DNA of 64,000 bases from contig OZ316893.1 of assembly GCA_973895155.1 (NCBI GenBank), positions 8,432,001 through 8,496,000 of the forward strand, given 5' to 3'. Numbering within the stretch: the first letter of the stretch is position 1; the number at the start of each line of letters is the position of its first letter. The notes under the pieces are model-generated. The model was not told the origin of the DNA. It worked only from the letters and a program-made list of their open reading frames with translations, and made no database searches. Positions 11,288 through 24,374 of the stretch are shown here, piece by piece. Both the position numbers and the translations under genes were made by a program. Source of the DNA: Marsupella aquatica. Lineage: Eukaryota > Marchantiophyta.

Positions 11288-14200
11288 CAGTGGACAACCT
11301 GGGAAACTCAGGGACAATCTCAGAACAAGTTGTAAAAAAGGCTTCAAACGCTCTCCAGGAGAAACGGGATTTTGTACAGTAATTCTAGCAGTTCATCAAG
11401 GTATGGAGGTAGGTCACCTGAGAGCGACATCCCTACTGACCAGGAGTCTGTCTGACGTCCAATCAGTTTTCTGCTAACTTATTTCAAGAGATAGACCTGT
11501 GACGCTCTTAAAGACCATCAGGTGAAGCAGTATGTCTGGTATATATTATAAGTTTCTGTTCTTAGGGATTGAAATGTCTACACAAGCTGGTGGAACTTCT
11601 CTACACTGAAGAGCAACATATTGGCTCCGGATACCAGTTTGATAAGGGTTGGTTGCTGACACATAGAAGGTGACATAGTTGTCAGGTATGTACAACAGGT
11701 TGTAGTCGGTTTGTTCATGACACAGTAACTTATTGGCCCCAACTATTGGTCTTCAAAGAATTGTTCGGTGTACTGGGACACATAGGTTTTGAGGATGAGG
11801 TTGAAGGGTTGGTCCACGCAAGAGTAGCTTATAACAGTAACTTATTAGTCTGACAAGAATTGTACAGGGATGGAGGAAGTTTGTCAGAAGATTGTCGCTG
11901 GTTCTGGATAGTAGTCTGAAATCAATTTTCTTAGCCATGATTTCGACTTTACGGGGATGTGGATCTATTTGAATAGATATAGAATCAGTTTCAATTGCTG
12001 TGTTATATTCCAATTGTTGTGTTGGTTGATGTAGTGGGTTCGCACGTTTTCATATGATTCCAGGTTACCCTGTCGTCTGATTGAGCGTTCTTGAATGAAG
12101 AAAGTCTGTCCGTCATTAACCTAATGGCGGGAAATCTACAACCCTAGTAGGACAAAAGAGTGACCAAAGTTATCATTTCCAATATAGTATTGGAATTGAA
12201 AATTAGGGGTGTTGAAGAGGTTCTTTACTGACTTGCGTTAATACAACAGTAATTGAGAATAAGTATGCTGATTTTGTTAATTATAGGTCAAATGGTAGGT
12301 TCTTGACTAGCTTAGTAAAACACATTATCCAAAATACATCCCATCCAAATATGAAAATCAGACGAGTCTATCGAGAGAGAGGCCATGGGATCGTTACCCT
12401 TGCAACCAAAATCCAAGCCACATTCGAAGGGTCAGTGAGAGATTCCAACACATGTTGCAAGATTGCCACCTGTTTGTATCCTTATTATGGCTGGCTTACA
12501 ACTCCTTAAGGTAGCTCATAGATTTGCAGTTCACCAACAGATCCAAGGTCCGCAATTCAAATCTCACTCAAGGTCTCAAAACAAAACAAAGAAATTTTTA
12601 AAATACCAGTAATGCACTGTCTTTGGTATAGTCATGCAGAACTCAGGGCTCGACAGTAGGTCAACTATTTTACTACCGTACGTGCGAGTACTAGGGGGCG
12701 TAAGTACCAAACTCCAAAATTGGTGGGACCTTGCAGTAATATCCTATTTATTGCGGAGGCTTAGACACAAGATGCGTTAGTGAAAGATGCCTGGCGTGGA
12801 CCATAAATCTTGCACTAAGAGGTGTTCTTGGTGTGTGGAGTCCAGTCTGACCGCCCTTAGTTCGTAGGTTCTTAGTTGCAGTAAATAACTGGGAGTGACA
12901 CAATACCTCCAAACATTCAGGCTCCTGTGCCAAATCGAAGGAGAGTATGCAATCCCCAGCCGAGACTTACCATGGAAGTTCTCGTACACTGCCTACAAGT
13001 TCAAATGAATTGGATTGGCTTTCTACGAACACTGCACCTAGAAAAGTAAGACATAAGCCAACCTTATCCGCTGACACAGGCTATCGATCAATATCCCATA
13101 CCACTAAAGTTGCTTCAGATAGGTTAACCGCATTTCCCACAAATCTAGCACATTGTGTATACAGAAGGACTTAAACACTACAACCTTAATCCTCTGACAA
13201 CTCAATTCCTAGACTCTTAAAATATTTTAAGTCAACCGGTACTCAAATCAAAACTTCACATTTGCAGGCACTTAACACTGACACTCATTCCAAAATTGAA
13301 ATTCTAACATGATCAAACTCACGTTCGTGGTCCCCAGTACCAATCAAGTACTTAAGTTCATACCAGCCTTCAACAGTTGGTCAGGATGGCCCAAATCATC
13401 AGTATACCCTACACAACGAGAAGAAAGAGAGTGAATTAAGCAAGCTAAGGGAATTCGAGTAATACTGGAAGCGTCCAGGTATTCTAAGAATGCTACTAAA
13501 CAATATTCGATTTCAGTCCAGTACTGAAACGGCTTCTGATTAACGAAAACAGAAGGACAAATGAATACCACTGCTGACAGCTACGACACGTACGGTTATT
13601 AGGTCACATCATTGAAGACGTTGGCATACCTCCCAGGATAAATTTCAGAATGGCCTTACTTTCAGCATAAAGTGGACATCGTGCAGCATTAGTACCAGTT
13701 TTCTGCTTGGCGTAAATGATCAAATGATAAAAGGATCACCTTGACTGGGAATAGTTAGAGCTGAACTTGAGCCAAGAGCGACTCAGAAGTTCTTTCAGGG
13801 AAAACATCATCTTCCCTGAAAGATCTCTACACAACTGTGCAAAGAAGCAAGGTAGCGGAATGCCTACAGAATCTTGCATTTCACGGCATGATTGTCTACG
13901 TTCTGATGCATTTTCTCTTAGGAAAACGTCTTTGGATGACAAAATGAGATCAGGTCTTGATCGAAAACACAGCATACCACAAATCCTCCCACAAAAACAA
14001 AACAAAATCGATCATGCGCTGGTAAGGAGCATCACCCAGCAGTTTTCACCTACCAGTGTAAACAAAGCAACATTTATGTGGACCAAGCCAATGAGTACTG
14101 CCAGATGAATATAGGCCAGAGACCAGAAAGTTCCAATACCAGCCATAAACCTTCAAGGATCATTACACCAACAAACAAAACAAAACAAGATCGAAGCTTT

Positions 14201-15385
14201 CTTACTTTCCATGCCCATTGACATTCAACGGCTAAAATGTGGATTAACCCAGGAGCATCTTAGTGATATCAGCGGAAAATTTAGCACAAAGGTCTACCAC
14301 TTTGCAAGAGACGTAAACAAATTTAGCACTTTGAATAGAACTTTGCCTCGACGTAAACCCTTCAACTTCCCTGAGTCGGAAAAGATTCAATGCGAGAAAC
14401 ACATTCATGAATTCCTAAACAATTTCAAATTTCAAATGTTTTCATTGGCTTGAGAAAAAGACAACATTGTCCAAGCTTCCAACACATGGAACTGGAATTG
14501 CGATGGAATCCCTGAGATTAAAAAAAAACAAATACTTGAAAGAAGTGAAACCCACGGGTTACACTTCAACTCGCGTATGTTACACAGAAAGAACAGATCC
14601 TCCACCCAAATCTTAATGAACTCCAATTGCTTGAAACTTGGAACTGTGACAGACTATGATCCAAAGTAAAGGTCTCCTTCAGCAAAAAGTCCATGCTTCC
14701 TCAGCTCCAGGATAATTGAACAATGATAATGACCATGTCAAGAGGTGTCTCCTTCACTAATATCTTCATTTTGAGGGACACTCCTAGATTCTATGTCTAG
14801 GGCATGTATTACTCTTCGCTAGTATTGACCCTCCTTCAGAGGACAGAGGCAGAATGGTCATAAACCTGCTACTGATATCGAAGCAAATTATAGATGGAGC
14901 GTTTCAAAGACCCTACCAGACAAAAGCATGGAAATTGCTCATTTGAACAGCTTGCTGATGCAACCATGGCCCTGTTCTTTCCACAAGGTAAGAGAACTGC
15001 ACCTTGAACATGTCTCTGGTAAGTAAAGTGAACATATATAACAAAGAAATCAGCTACCGATGATGAAACCAAAAAATTGCAAAAGCCAGTAAATTTACCA
15101 GCGAGATGGGCACCTCCAGGCGTAAAGGTGGAGCCAGAAATTTCCTGTCAGTTCAATTCTTGGACGAGCACTTTAAGTTGTCCCTTCGGTGCTGCTGCAT
15201 ATCAGTCCTGCCGCCCAGAATGGACAGAATGTAAAGAGAGGCAAAATGCTGTAAACACGTCTAAAACGATACAACCTTTCAGATCCACTTTGAAACTCCG
15301 AAAGTCTAGAGGAACAAGCTGTGGTGGTTAAGGTTCGCAAGTGACTTCATTGCACGGCGCAATTTCTTCCGTTCACTTCAGAGAT
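11288..15385. other. Convergent intergenic region between the B3 and SRRM1-like genes
   Basis: The left end should be the 3' UTR of the B3 gene and the right end the 3' UTR of the SRRM1-like gene. Between them I recognise no gene, transposase or clear repeat. The longest open frames (113 codons at 13767-14108 on +, 89 codons at 13736-14005 on -) overlap each other, have no recognisable motif and are probably chance. Confidence 0.5.
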
Positions 15386-18300
15386 TTAGTAAGCAATTCC
15401 TTTCTTAGCCCTAAGTGACTCCAGAGCTTTGTTTCGAAGCTCTCTCTCAATCCGCTTCTGTTCATCCTCGCTTTCGTCGTCCTTCCTCCTGTACACCTCT
15501 GGCGAACCCAAAGCCTCCCTTGGGTCGGATCGATTATCTTCCAATCTTTGTCGTTTATTTTCAAGATCTTCAATGTTGTCATCAGGATCTGGCCCTCCTT
15601 TAGCAGCCCTTAATGCACGCTTTGCCTCTCTTTTCCTATGTCTTTCTTCACGTCTTTTACGCCTCTCCTCTTTACGTAGACGCTTTTCTTCTTTCCGCCT
15701 CCGTTTGGCCTTACGTCTTTCGTCATTACTCCCAGGAGACTCACTTCCATCTTCATCCCCTCCACCGTCAGAGACATTCCTCACTCTCTTGACTGCCTTA
15801 TGGCCTCTCGATGTGTCAACATCCTCATCTTCAGAGTCACTTGCAGCCTTAGCAGGTACTTCATTCATTTCGTCAGTTTTTTTAACTTCATCACTGCCAG
15901 TTGGCCCTAGCATTCGAGGTACACTCTTTCCAGGAGGGCGAATCACTTCTCGATGATTTGATCTCTCTCGTTCAGCGGACTCTGAATCCACCCGATCATC
16001 CGATTGACGTTGTGACCGTTTCTCCACGGATCGGCGAGTATCGTATACTTCCTTGGAAGCAGCACGATCATGCTCTCTATTTGAAAGTGGTCTCTGATCA
16101 GACAGATCACGCTTATCCAAACGATCAGACCTCCTCTCCATGAGGTCACTGAAAAACCACCAGAGGGTATATTTTTCAGTACAAGAGTCTCAAGAAGAGC
16201 CACGACAAGGTGCTGTTGCAGAGTACGACATAATCATACTGTCAATCTAAGTACAGTAATGAAAAGCCAACTAACGCGCAAAACCAATTAAGGAATTTTA
16301 TTTTTTCAATGAAATGTGAGCACATACCTCTCTCTATTAAGACGGTCGCGATCTCTAGCATCCAATCCATTCTGCCGACCTCCTCGCTCTCGACTAGCGC
16401 TCCTGTGATTCCTGTAAGGACTCTTGATTTTCGGCCCTCCCAATTCTCGACTTGGACTCCTCCTTCTATGGTAAGGACTTCTGCTTGGGCGAAATCCTTG
16501 CTCTCTGGTCAGGCTTGGTCGCCTTTTGGGTGGGGGAGGACTTCTACTCCGGCGTACAACCCGGTCTCTACTTGGACTTCTGCTTGGTCCAACTGCCTGG
16601 CCTTTGCTCGGGCTTGGTCGCCTTTTGGGAGGGGGAGGACTTCTACTCCGGCGGACAACTCGATCCCTACTAGGAGTTCTCCGTCTTACATAGGGACTCC
16701 TGCTTGGGCTGCATAGACAACAAATCCATTTAGCTTGGTAGTTGACATCCGGCGCCAGTAATTTTGATGGAAAAAAAATTATGTGCAGCAGATACCATAG
16801 ATCGGATCAAAATGGAAAGCATCATTTCGATTCGATGTAACGTGAACAATTTATAAACAAAAGACCTTTAGAACACACCTCCGGCGAATACCAGGTGGTG
16901 ACCCTGATCCACTGAGAGATCGTCGCCGCATAGGAGGAGATCGGGGGGGTCCCCCACGGCGACGTGGAGGAGAGTGGAAACCTGGAGACCTCCTTGGATT
17001 TCTTGGGGGAGACCTACTTCGCAAACGTGGCGGTGTTCTACCTGGGGGTGACTTTCGCCGCCTAGGAGGAGAGCGGGAATATAGAGGCGATCGTCTCCGG
17101 CGAGGAGGTGAGCGTCTCTGTATGGGTGAACGTCGCCTAAACGGAGAAATAGATCGTCGTCGCCTCCGAGGTGATCTAGATATGCTACGAGGTCGACGGT
17201 GCCTCACAGGTGGAGGAGAGCCTCTGTAAAGTTGGACAGGCGTCAGAATTTACAGCATTTCGCAGGACACTCAAGATCTCAGACAACCACCGTACTCTAT
17301 GGGAAAAACACAATTACCTACTTTGCATGTACCCTAACCATGTCCCAACAAGGAAGTGCTGGACTCTAGCCTCACTCATCAGTACAAGGATATGGATGCC
17401 TCATAAAGTATCTCAAATATTGAGAACTTTTCCCATCAATTCCACACCAGGAGGATACGATTTGACATTTATATCTCTCATCGAACCGGCAAAAACTATC
17501 AATTTGAGAAAATGCTATAACTTTTCTGTACTTATTTGAAATCGGCTTTGGTTTCACTCACAATCACAACTATAGCATTTGACGACTCCCAGAACATACC
17601 CAAAACGATCCTCATCTGGCAATAGAGCAATAACAGGAAGATGAACCACATTGGGGTCTTATACAGACATCCCACGCACGAGTTTCGAATTGATGATTTA
17701 AATGACGACTAATACTCGCTCACTGCAACCCTTCAGGACAGAATTGCGTTACCACCAAACTTCCAGGGAACATGAAATCTAAAATGCGCAAACGGGATGA
17801 GTGAGCAACTACCGTGGGGGGCTTGATGCTGGAGATCTTGAACTTCGAGGTGAAATTGAAGTCCTGCGTCCACCTCTCCTGCATCCCACATAAGAAGGAT
17901 TTTGATAAAGCATGAAATGAGTGATACCTAGCCGGACTCGTATCACCTCTTCACAGCGATTTTCTCCCGCGATTTCACGTAAGAAAACTGTGCATTCATC
18001 ACATAGTTTGCAAGCAAAGGAATATGAACGATTAGAAAGGTTTCTGAAAGATTTCAAAACTGATGCTGACCAGTCCATGAACCCTGACCATCTACAGTAA
18101 GGTACCCAAGCTCCAACGAAGCCAAAATGTCCACCATCCCATACCACGAATAAAGCAAAATGTTCAACCAGAAGTCACAAATTTGAGGTAAGATCTCTAG
18201 GGAGACGCATTAGAAAAACCTACCAAATGTAAATGGAAGACCCACAAGGTCTACATTCAGAAGTTAGAACATTTCTTCATCGAATAAACTACTTTCTCAG

Positions 18301-19999
18301 CCAGCTACCTTCTGAGTGTTCAGGGGATATCCGAACTCTTTTAACCGGCTCAAAATTTGGAGAACGAGATGCATATTCCCCCACATGCCTACGATGTTTG
18401 AATTCCAACATCTACAGCTGGAGAGCTGAAAGCAATTACCACGAACCTGAAGGGACACTCTCATTGTAAGTGCGTGACAGGCCAAATCAGTAACCTTGCA
18501 ATGTAGGCCAGAGCAACTGATAATAACGGTCCTATTCTTTGTTATTTCTCGTTCAATTCTTACATACCCATTCCTGCCTACTGCGGATTTTCCATCAACG
18601 CCTTTGACAGGCGAAGCACTTGAACCCCGTTTCTCTGCATTCGCTTTGTTGGACTCTTCTCTTGCAAGCTGCAGCAAACACGCAACAGAAAGTTAGACGA
18701 ACGACGAAGTACAAAAGATAAATTTGTAATTTGCAGTTCAAGGGTGAAGCATCACAAGACTTACTTGTCTACGCTGACGCTCTTCCTCTGCATCTTTCTC
18801 CTGCTCCTCTTTCTTGCGCATAACCTCAGATAAGATTCTGTCTTTCTCTTCCTGCAGCAGTACCAACATTTAATCAAAGCTTACATTTGACAAGCAGACC
18901 AACTCCGACTCTAGAATGGCAGGCCTCTGAAAGTAAACTTCCACCCTCTAACCTTCTTCTTCTTTGCCTCTTCTGCCTTGGCATCGAGGAACTGCTGAGG
19001 AACACCGCTGAGGTTGTTCTGCGCGCTAGTGAGGAGGCCCCAGAGCTCCTTCATGAATCTCCCCGTATTCTTTTCCATGAAACCCGTGAGCTGAATCTGA
19101 AGGTGCTTCCCATCTGCCTCCTGCCAAACACAAGGGCTTGAATGAGATCGCAAGGGAGGACAAAGTGGGGATCCCCATATCTTCGGGCCAGGATAGAATA
19201 ACTACCTTCACATCAAGTAAGCCGTAGATAAAGTTAATCAACACTTCGTCTTCGAACCCCAGAAGCTCAGTTACTCTGGTAGCAATCCATGGCTTGATTA
19301 CGTCAATTTTAACTTTAGACATCTCCACCTGCACACGCATCGCAATATACCCAAAATGCCCATAAGATGCGAGTGCGCTCTTACAGTCACGCGTCCTCCA
19401 CCCGCGTCGACATGAAAGCTCGGACAACACAGGCCGCAAAACAGAAAATGTTCGAAGATCGATTTGATGCAACCTCAGACAAACGTGAACCCTAATCAAG
19501 ACAAGGGATAGAGAATTGCACTAACCAGAACATCCAGCTCAGGAGCAAATTTCTGGCTCTTCAAAAGTTTCGACATCTTGTTGGAAAATCGAGTGTCCTG
19601 GTCCGCAGACGTCCCCTGGAACAATAACAAAACGAGGAGCCACGTGCGGTACACGATGAGCACCTCGTCAGCAATCCGTCCGTTATAACTCCAAAATTCT
19701 CCGCACAAACGCAAACAGGCACCACAATTCCACGGAATCTCAACTGCACACTGCGCCCCACACAAACACCAAATCTCACGGGCACAATTTGCCCCTTTCA
19801 ACGACACTTTCCCCGCTGACCAGACTCGAGCCCCGGGTGAAAATATCAACCAGCCACGCACAGACGATCCATCCACAGTCTACCAACACAAGAGTACACA
19901 ACCTCAAACCAATCGCACCCTGCGCCACATCTCCACTTCTCTCCAAAGAAAGCAAATAAATTCGGGAGCAGAACAAACCCTAAAGAAACCGCCCGACAT
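15386..19999 (-). CDS. SRRM1/SRm160-like splicing coactivator with PWI and RS domains
   Basis: A nuclear RNA-processing protein that in other organisms bridges exon-bound SR proteins and the spliceosome. Ten exons on the - strand: 19999-19979, 19615-19526, 19328-19206, 19120-18953, 18851-18765, 18668-18568, 17878-17813, 17223-16879, 16708-16328, 16148-15386. All have GT-AG introns and matching phases; total 2145 nt (714 aa). The start MSGGFFRGTSADQDTRFSNK is the N-terminus of plant SRRM1-like proteins. The PWI domain covers about residues 38-135 (KPWI at 49-52, then VTELLGFEDEVLINFIYGLL and LTGFMEKNTGRFMKELW). A charged coil follows, then an RS/RSP-rich region (about 190-460), then a basic tail ending ELRNKALESLRAKKGIAY, also typical. 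The 0.7-kb intron between exons 6 and 7 begins and ends in phase 2, so a phase-symmetric extra exon there cannot be excluded. Confidence 0.93.
16500..16700 (-). repeat. In-frame duplication in the RS exon
   Basis: Within the ninth exon the word SPSRDRVVRRSRSPPPPKRR occurs twice (the first copy starts TPSRDR), separated by 14 residues. The two DNA copies (about 16512-16577 and 16611-16673) are nearly identical. This is an internal duplication of RSP-type repeats, as is usual for RS domains. Confidence 0.8.
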
Positions 20000-20407
20000 G
20001 GTGGCTACGCCCTGGGTGTCTGAGGCCCTCCCTGCCAAAAGAATCCTCCTCCTCCCCCCAAACTCACTGAGACCCGGAGCAGAAACAGAAACAGAGACGA
20101 GAGACGAAATTTAAAACGATTCCACGCCCCGACAACGACGCAGAACGCAATGATGGGCCTGGCGCGGGACGACGCGATGAAACGAAGACGATAATCTCCT
20201 TTCCGATGGGGGAAGCATCTACGCCACTACCATTTCCATCTCCTCCTTCACCACCGCTCTCCTTCTCCTCTCATCGCCATTCTCCCACGAATCCATTTCT
20301 CTCTTCAGCAAGAAGGCTCCTCCTCCATCGCTGCCTCTCACCCTACCTCTCTCGAGCTCCCCCTCGCTCCCCTTCAGTATCTCCACTTTCCCTCGACCCT
20401 CGACTCT

Positions 20408-20444
<37 letters not shown>

Positions 20445-20589
20445 TCGGTCTTCTCCTGACTCGAGCAGCTGCTGACGCAGACTGCGCCACTCTACCAACC
20501 GCAGTGACCACTTCGACTACGGTTCGTACTCTACTGCGCGGTGAAGGACCGCAGCTCGCGAATCCGGTCAGAACATTAGGGGGTCTCAA
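20000..20589 (-). promoter_or_regulatory. Upstream/leader region of the SRRM1-like gene with a (CT)n tract
   Basis: The stretch upstream of the SRRM1-like start is pyrimidine-rich on + (purine-rich GAGA on the coding strand). An uninterrupted (CT)13-14 run lies at about 20413-20440. Such GAGA tracts are common near plant transcription starts and in leaders; the actual start site cannot be read from the sequence. The short Pro/Ser frame on + (20206-20475) is a composition effect. Confidence 0.45.
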
Positions 20590-20893
20590 TAGGGCGTCTC
20601 AAACTTAAGCATTTGGAATTCCGAATGGCACCCGGGATTTCACACTCGCGGGCCGCCCGGATCAGGTGGTCGGCCCACCGATTTGGTGACCGGAAAGTTT
20701 TTACCGGGTTTTTTTGGTTACAATTTTGCTTTGGAAAAACCCCGTGTCGGGACTCCTTTTAGGTGCGAGGTAAAGTTCAGACCCCGGTTTTTTGGGACCC
20801 GATATTGGGTACCGGTGTTCAATATCGGGCGGCGACCAGAGACATTCGGGTGACCGGAAGGAGTCCTAGAACGCGCAGGGTTGAGACGCCCTA
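20590..20893. mobile_element. ~300-bp MITE flanked by TA
   Basis: GGGCGTCTCAA at 20592-20602 is mirrored by TTGAGACGCCC at 20881-20891, an 11-bp perfect terminal inverted repeat with partial matching further in. TA dinucleotides sit directly outside both ends (20590-20591 and 20892-20893), as expected for a TA target duplication of the Tc1/mariner (Stowaway-like) type. The interior is GC-rich and non-coding. A CACTA or other origin is not excluded because no transposase partner is visible. Confidence 0.7.
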
Positions 20894-22102
20894 ATTATTC
20901 GCCCGCGTGCCCATACGGGCTGCCCAGTTAAGGCCCAAAACGGACGTCCGCCAAAAGGGTGCAGGCGTCCGAAACCCTGGTCGTCACAAATCCGGCCCGG
21001 GAGCCAACGAAGTCCCGTGACCGTTTGGCACCCGATTTAGTTGCGACTTGCCGTGCCCTGCTCCTGGGTCCAAGGGCAACGTCGAGCACACTATGCGAGC
21101 TGCTTCGCCGAACGCTGCTCTGTCGATCCACCCTCTAGCTATGGCTGCTCATCGCTCATGGAAGACGATGAGACATTCGCGACTTCGCGGCTCCTGAAGG
21201 GAAGGGTAGGGAAGGAGGGAGGGAGGCAGCGCCAACACAGCTGCTCGAGAGCTCCGGTGTTCATGATCGATCGTCAAAGGAGAGAGGTGGACAAAAGAAG
21301 GACTCGATCGCTGCAGGTGCGATTCTGCTGAGACTTTATCAACTCTGAGAGGTGCTCTTATGTTTCATTTCATAAGCCAATTAACAGATTAGGTCTTTCT
21401 CCCTTAAATTTGATAATACATGGATTGCTTTTCACTGCCATCGACATAACAGAGAATTGAATTTCTTGTGCTCCCTATTATTTTGTCGATTGGGGAGGTG
21501 CTACTGTAGGATTCGTTAATGCTCGCTCCTCTCCTCTCCTCTCCTCCCCTGCATTTTGGTCATATGCCTTGCTATTTGTGGGTTCGATTGGAGGGCCAGC
21601 ATCTTCCCATTATATTGTTCAGGCTCCCGCCCCCGCATGAGCGCTATTGCTACCTGCATTTTGGTCGTCTACCTTGATAAATTTGTGGGTTCGATTGGAG
21701 GGCCAGCTTCTTCTCCAAATTTACGTGATTGAGGCTGTTGCATTTTGAATAGTAGGTTTGCTATCTTGATCAAGAAGTGTAAGGCAAATCGTGAAACAAA
21801 ACTGTCGCGTGGTGAAGTGTTTCCTCTATCAGAATCAAGATAGTATCTATAGAGTAGTGTGCGTAGTTGGCTATGGCATGAAGATGAGATTGGGGTCCCC
21901 TGCCGGCCACTGCAAATGTAACGCAGTGGCCACAAGTTTCGTACTTGGCTATGGCATGACAATGAGATTGGGGCCCCCGTTCCCGCCGCTGGCCACTGCA
22001 CACGCAAATCAGTTGACAGAACATGGGGACAGGCCTTGTAAATCCTTTGAACTTGACTTTAAACGTACAAGATTAGCATGATTTTACACATTCTAATGGA
22101 AC
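20894..22102. other. Intergenic stretch with short direct repeats
   Basis: No gene recognised. It contains a (CTCCT)n run at about 21525-21550. A direct repeat of about 57 bp (CCTGCATTTTGGTC to GGAGGGCCAGC) begins near 21548 and again near 21653. A 75-bp tandem duplication begins with GGCTATGGCATGA near 21870 and 21945, each copy holding GAGATTGGGG and GGCCACTGCA. Confidence 0.6.
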
Positions 22103-22280
22103 TGCAGGAGCAGAAGCAGACGAAGCAGGAGCAGACAAAGCAGCTACAGCAGGAGCAGACAAAGCAGCTACAGCGGGAGCAGACGGTGTAGGAGCGGGAG
22201 CATGGAGCAGGAGCAGACGAAGCAGCTGGAGCGGGAGCGGGAGCAGGAGCAGACGAAGTAGCTGGAGCAGGAGCAACAGT
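22103..22280. repeat. GCAGGAGCAGACAAAGCAGC minisatellite
   Basis: Irregular repeats of 21-24 bp built from GCAGGAGCAGAC and AAGCAGCTACA or GCTGGAGCGGGA. In one + frame it reads as Ala/Gly/Asp-rich words (AGADKAAT twice), on - as Leu/Ala/Pro-rich words. It lies just upstream of the Harbinger transposase and may be inside that element. Confidence 0.75.
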
Positions 22281-22452
22281 CTCTATTCGAACCCAACTGA
22301 ATTTGGTACTTTGAGTCTCACTGGATATACAATTTATATGCAAGCTACAGGGTCCTCTCAGTTTACACATGAGCCAGAAGTTATGAACTTGAGATTTATC
22401 ATTTACAATACAAACTTTTGTTGTTGCAGGATTATAGAGTTGTTGGTCCACA

Positions 22453-23953
22453 ATGCCAAAAGTTTCCAACTGGCAAGATTGTTTGAATTGGGTCAAACAG
22501 CAACTCCATTTGAGTATTCTAGTGCAATCGGATAGTGACAGTGATGGCATGTCAGTTTATGATGATAGCATGTCTTCTATAAGTAGTGGATTCTTAGCAG
22601 AGGATACCAATTTGGAGTTGGACTCTTCCAGTGATTCTAAGAGAGGAGCTTTGACTGATCCACTTGATGTGGATTCCACTCCAACAGAATGGTTGGAATT
22701 AAATGCCCTTCTAGACAGTGAAAGATATTTCAGTAAGCAAAGCAAGCGAGTGCAATCCAAGGAATTTCAAGCAGATTTTTTTAGATACCTTTGTCCACCT
22801 GACTTGTTTAGGCAGATGCTTCGGATGGACAGGGATGCCTTTTGGAATCTACATGGATTGATTGAAATGCATCCTGTGTTTTCTAACAACTCTTTCCATG
22901 AGCAAGCTCCTGTATGTCTGCAATTGGCCACCTGTTTAGACAGGTTAGGCCATAATGGGAATGGAGTGTGCCTCAAATGAACTTTGTTGATGTGGGGCAT
23001 CAGCAATGGCTCCTGTGTTAACTATACCAACAGAGTCATTACTGCACTTGAATCCGCCCTTGGTGATATTATTAGTTGGCCTGGAAGGGAGGAACGAATG
23101 ATCATTTCTACAGAATTTGCTAAGAAAGGATTTCAAGGGTGTGTCGGTTTGATTGATGGTACCACAATGCCATTGACGCAGCGTCCCAAGGATCACGTTG
23201 AGTGTTATTATGACAGGAAGTCTTGCTACAGCATCAATGCACAAATCGTTTGCGACCACAACAGAAAGATAATTTACCTAGATGCTGGTAAGTTCACAAA
23301 CTCAAACCATGATTTATATGTGAATTCCAAACTAAGTTGAGGTTTAATGCAACCATGTTAATTTGTTTAGGGTTCACTGGATTGCAGGGAATGTTGGCTC
23401 ATGTTCGGACATCACCTGCTTGAAGCGGTGTATTCTATGGGACAAACTTCATGGGCAGTTTGCGTTTGATGAAGGGCAGTATATTCTGGGTGATTCTGGC
23501 TACCAAAGCGCTCCACACACGGTGTCAGCTTACAAAAATTGGTATGGCTGCAAATAGAAAGAGGATTTCAATTTTTGTATAGCCAAAACAAGGTATGTTA
23601 ACGAGCATTGCATTGGAGTGCTGAAGTCCCGCTGGTTCTCTCTTAAAGAGATTCAAACTCAGCTGAATCGGAAGAAAGACAACATCTGGATGTGTCGATG
23701 GATTAGGGCCTGTGCAATGTTGCACAACTTTGTTCTTAGTCAGCATGATGAATGGACGGAAGCAGACTTACTAGAGAACCCGGTAGATGTCCTTGAAGAT
23801 GAGACTCGCAATCTAGACCCATGTAGATCGACGAGCCTAGCAAGAAATAGGAGGGCTCGAGTTGCAGGCCGGAATCTGTTGTGTGCAGTCATGGCTAGAA
23901 GTTTAGAATTCAATAGAGCCCAAGGTGGTTGCCTATGGGAAGCTAGGCAGTAG
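22453..23953 (+). pseudogene. Harbinger-type DDE transposase, two in-frame stops
   Basis: DNA-cleaving transposase of the PIF/Harbinger superfamily. Exon 1 runs 22453-23287, a 100-bp GT-AG intron covers 23288-23387 (YLDAG joined to NVGSCSDITCLKR), and exon 2 runs 23388-23953. The catalytic triad is visible: D in GLIDGTTMPL, D in LGDSGYQ and E in NEHCIGVLKSRW, followed by the usual MLHNFVL. The N-terminal part is acidic/serine-rich and then has FFRYLCPPDLFRQMLRM. TGA at 22978-22980 and TAG at 23555-23557 interrupt the frame, with homologous-looking protein continuing in the same frame after each, so these are nonsense changes and not frameshifts. Upstream splicing into an earlier exon is possible. 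Confidence 0.85.
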
Positions 23954-24374
23954 AGTCATGAGTAATTTCATGACTAATTTCATTGTTACAAGCTTGTAAT
24001 TTAGAGAACTGAAATTAGAAAGGCAGAGTTTCCCCTTAGCCTGATACTCTCATTGTTGAGACCCGATTGTTACTACATTGATTCCCGACTGCTGAAAAGT
24101 TATCATTTCATACTCAAAAACAGACAGGATCCTAGCAACAATTCTATCCACTCCAAAGCAAGTAAGCACTTGACTTACGACTCTTCTTTCTTGCACAGAG
24201 CAAGAACAAATGAAAATTCATTCAACAACAATCCCAACAGATGAAAGAAACAATATAAACTTGCTTTATATAAAAATGTTTACAAGTATAATACACTAGG
24301 TGGAAATTTATAAGTGTCGTGCCATTAACTCATATTTGGCATGTTTATGCTAATATACCAAATGAGAAAAAAAT

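Noticed and set aside
12660-13170. Possible small genes (60-75 codons) on both strands
   Set aside because: Short overlapping frames without motif or codon bias visible by eye.
15429-16716. Ser-rich + strand frames opposite the SRRM1-like gene
   Set aside because: They are the antisense of the RS-rich and charged exons, whose codon make-up leaves the other strand open.
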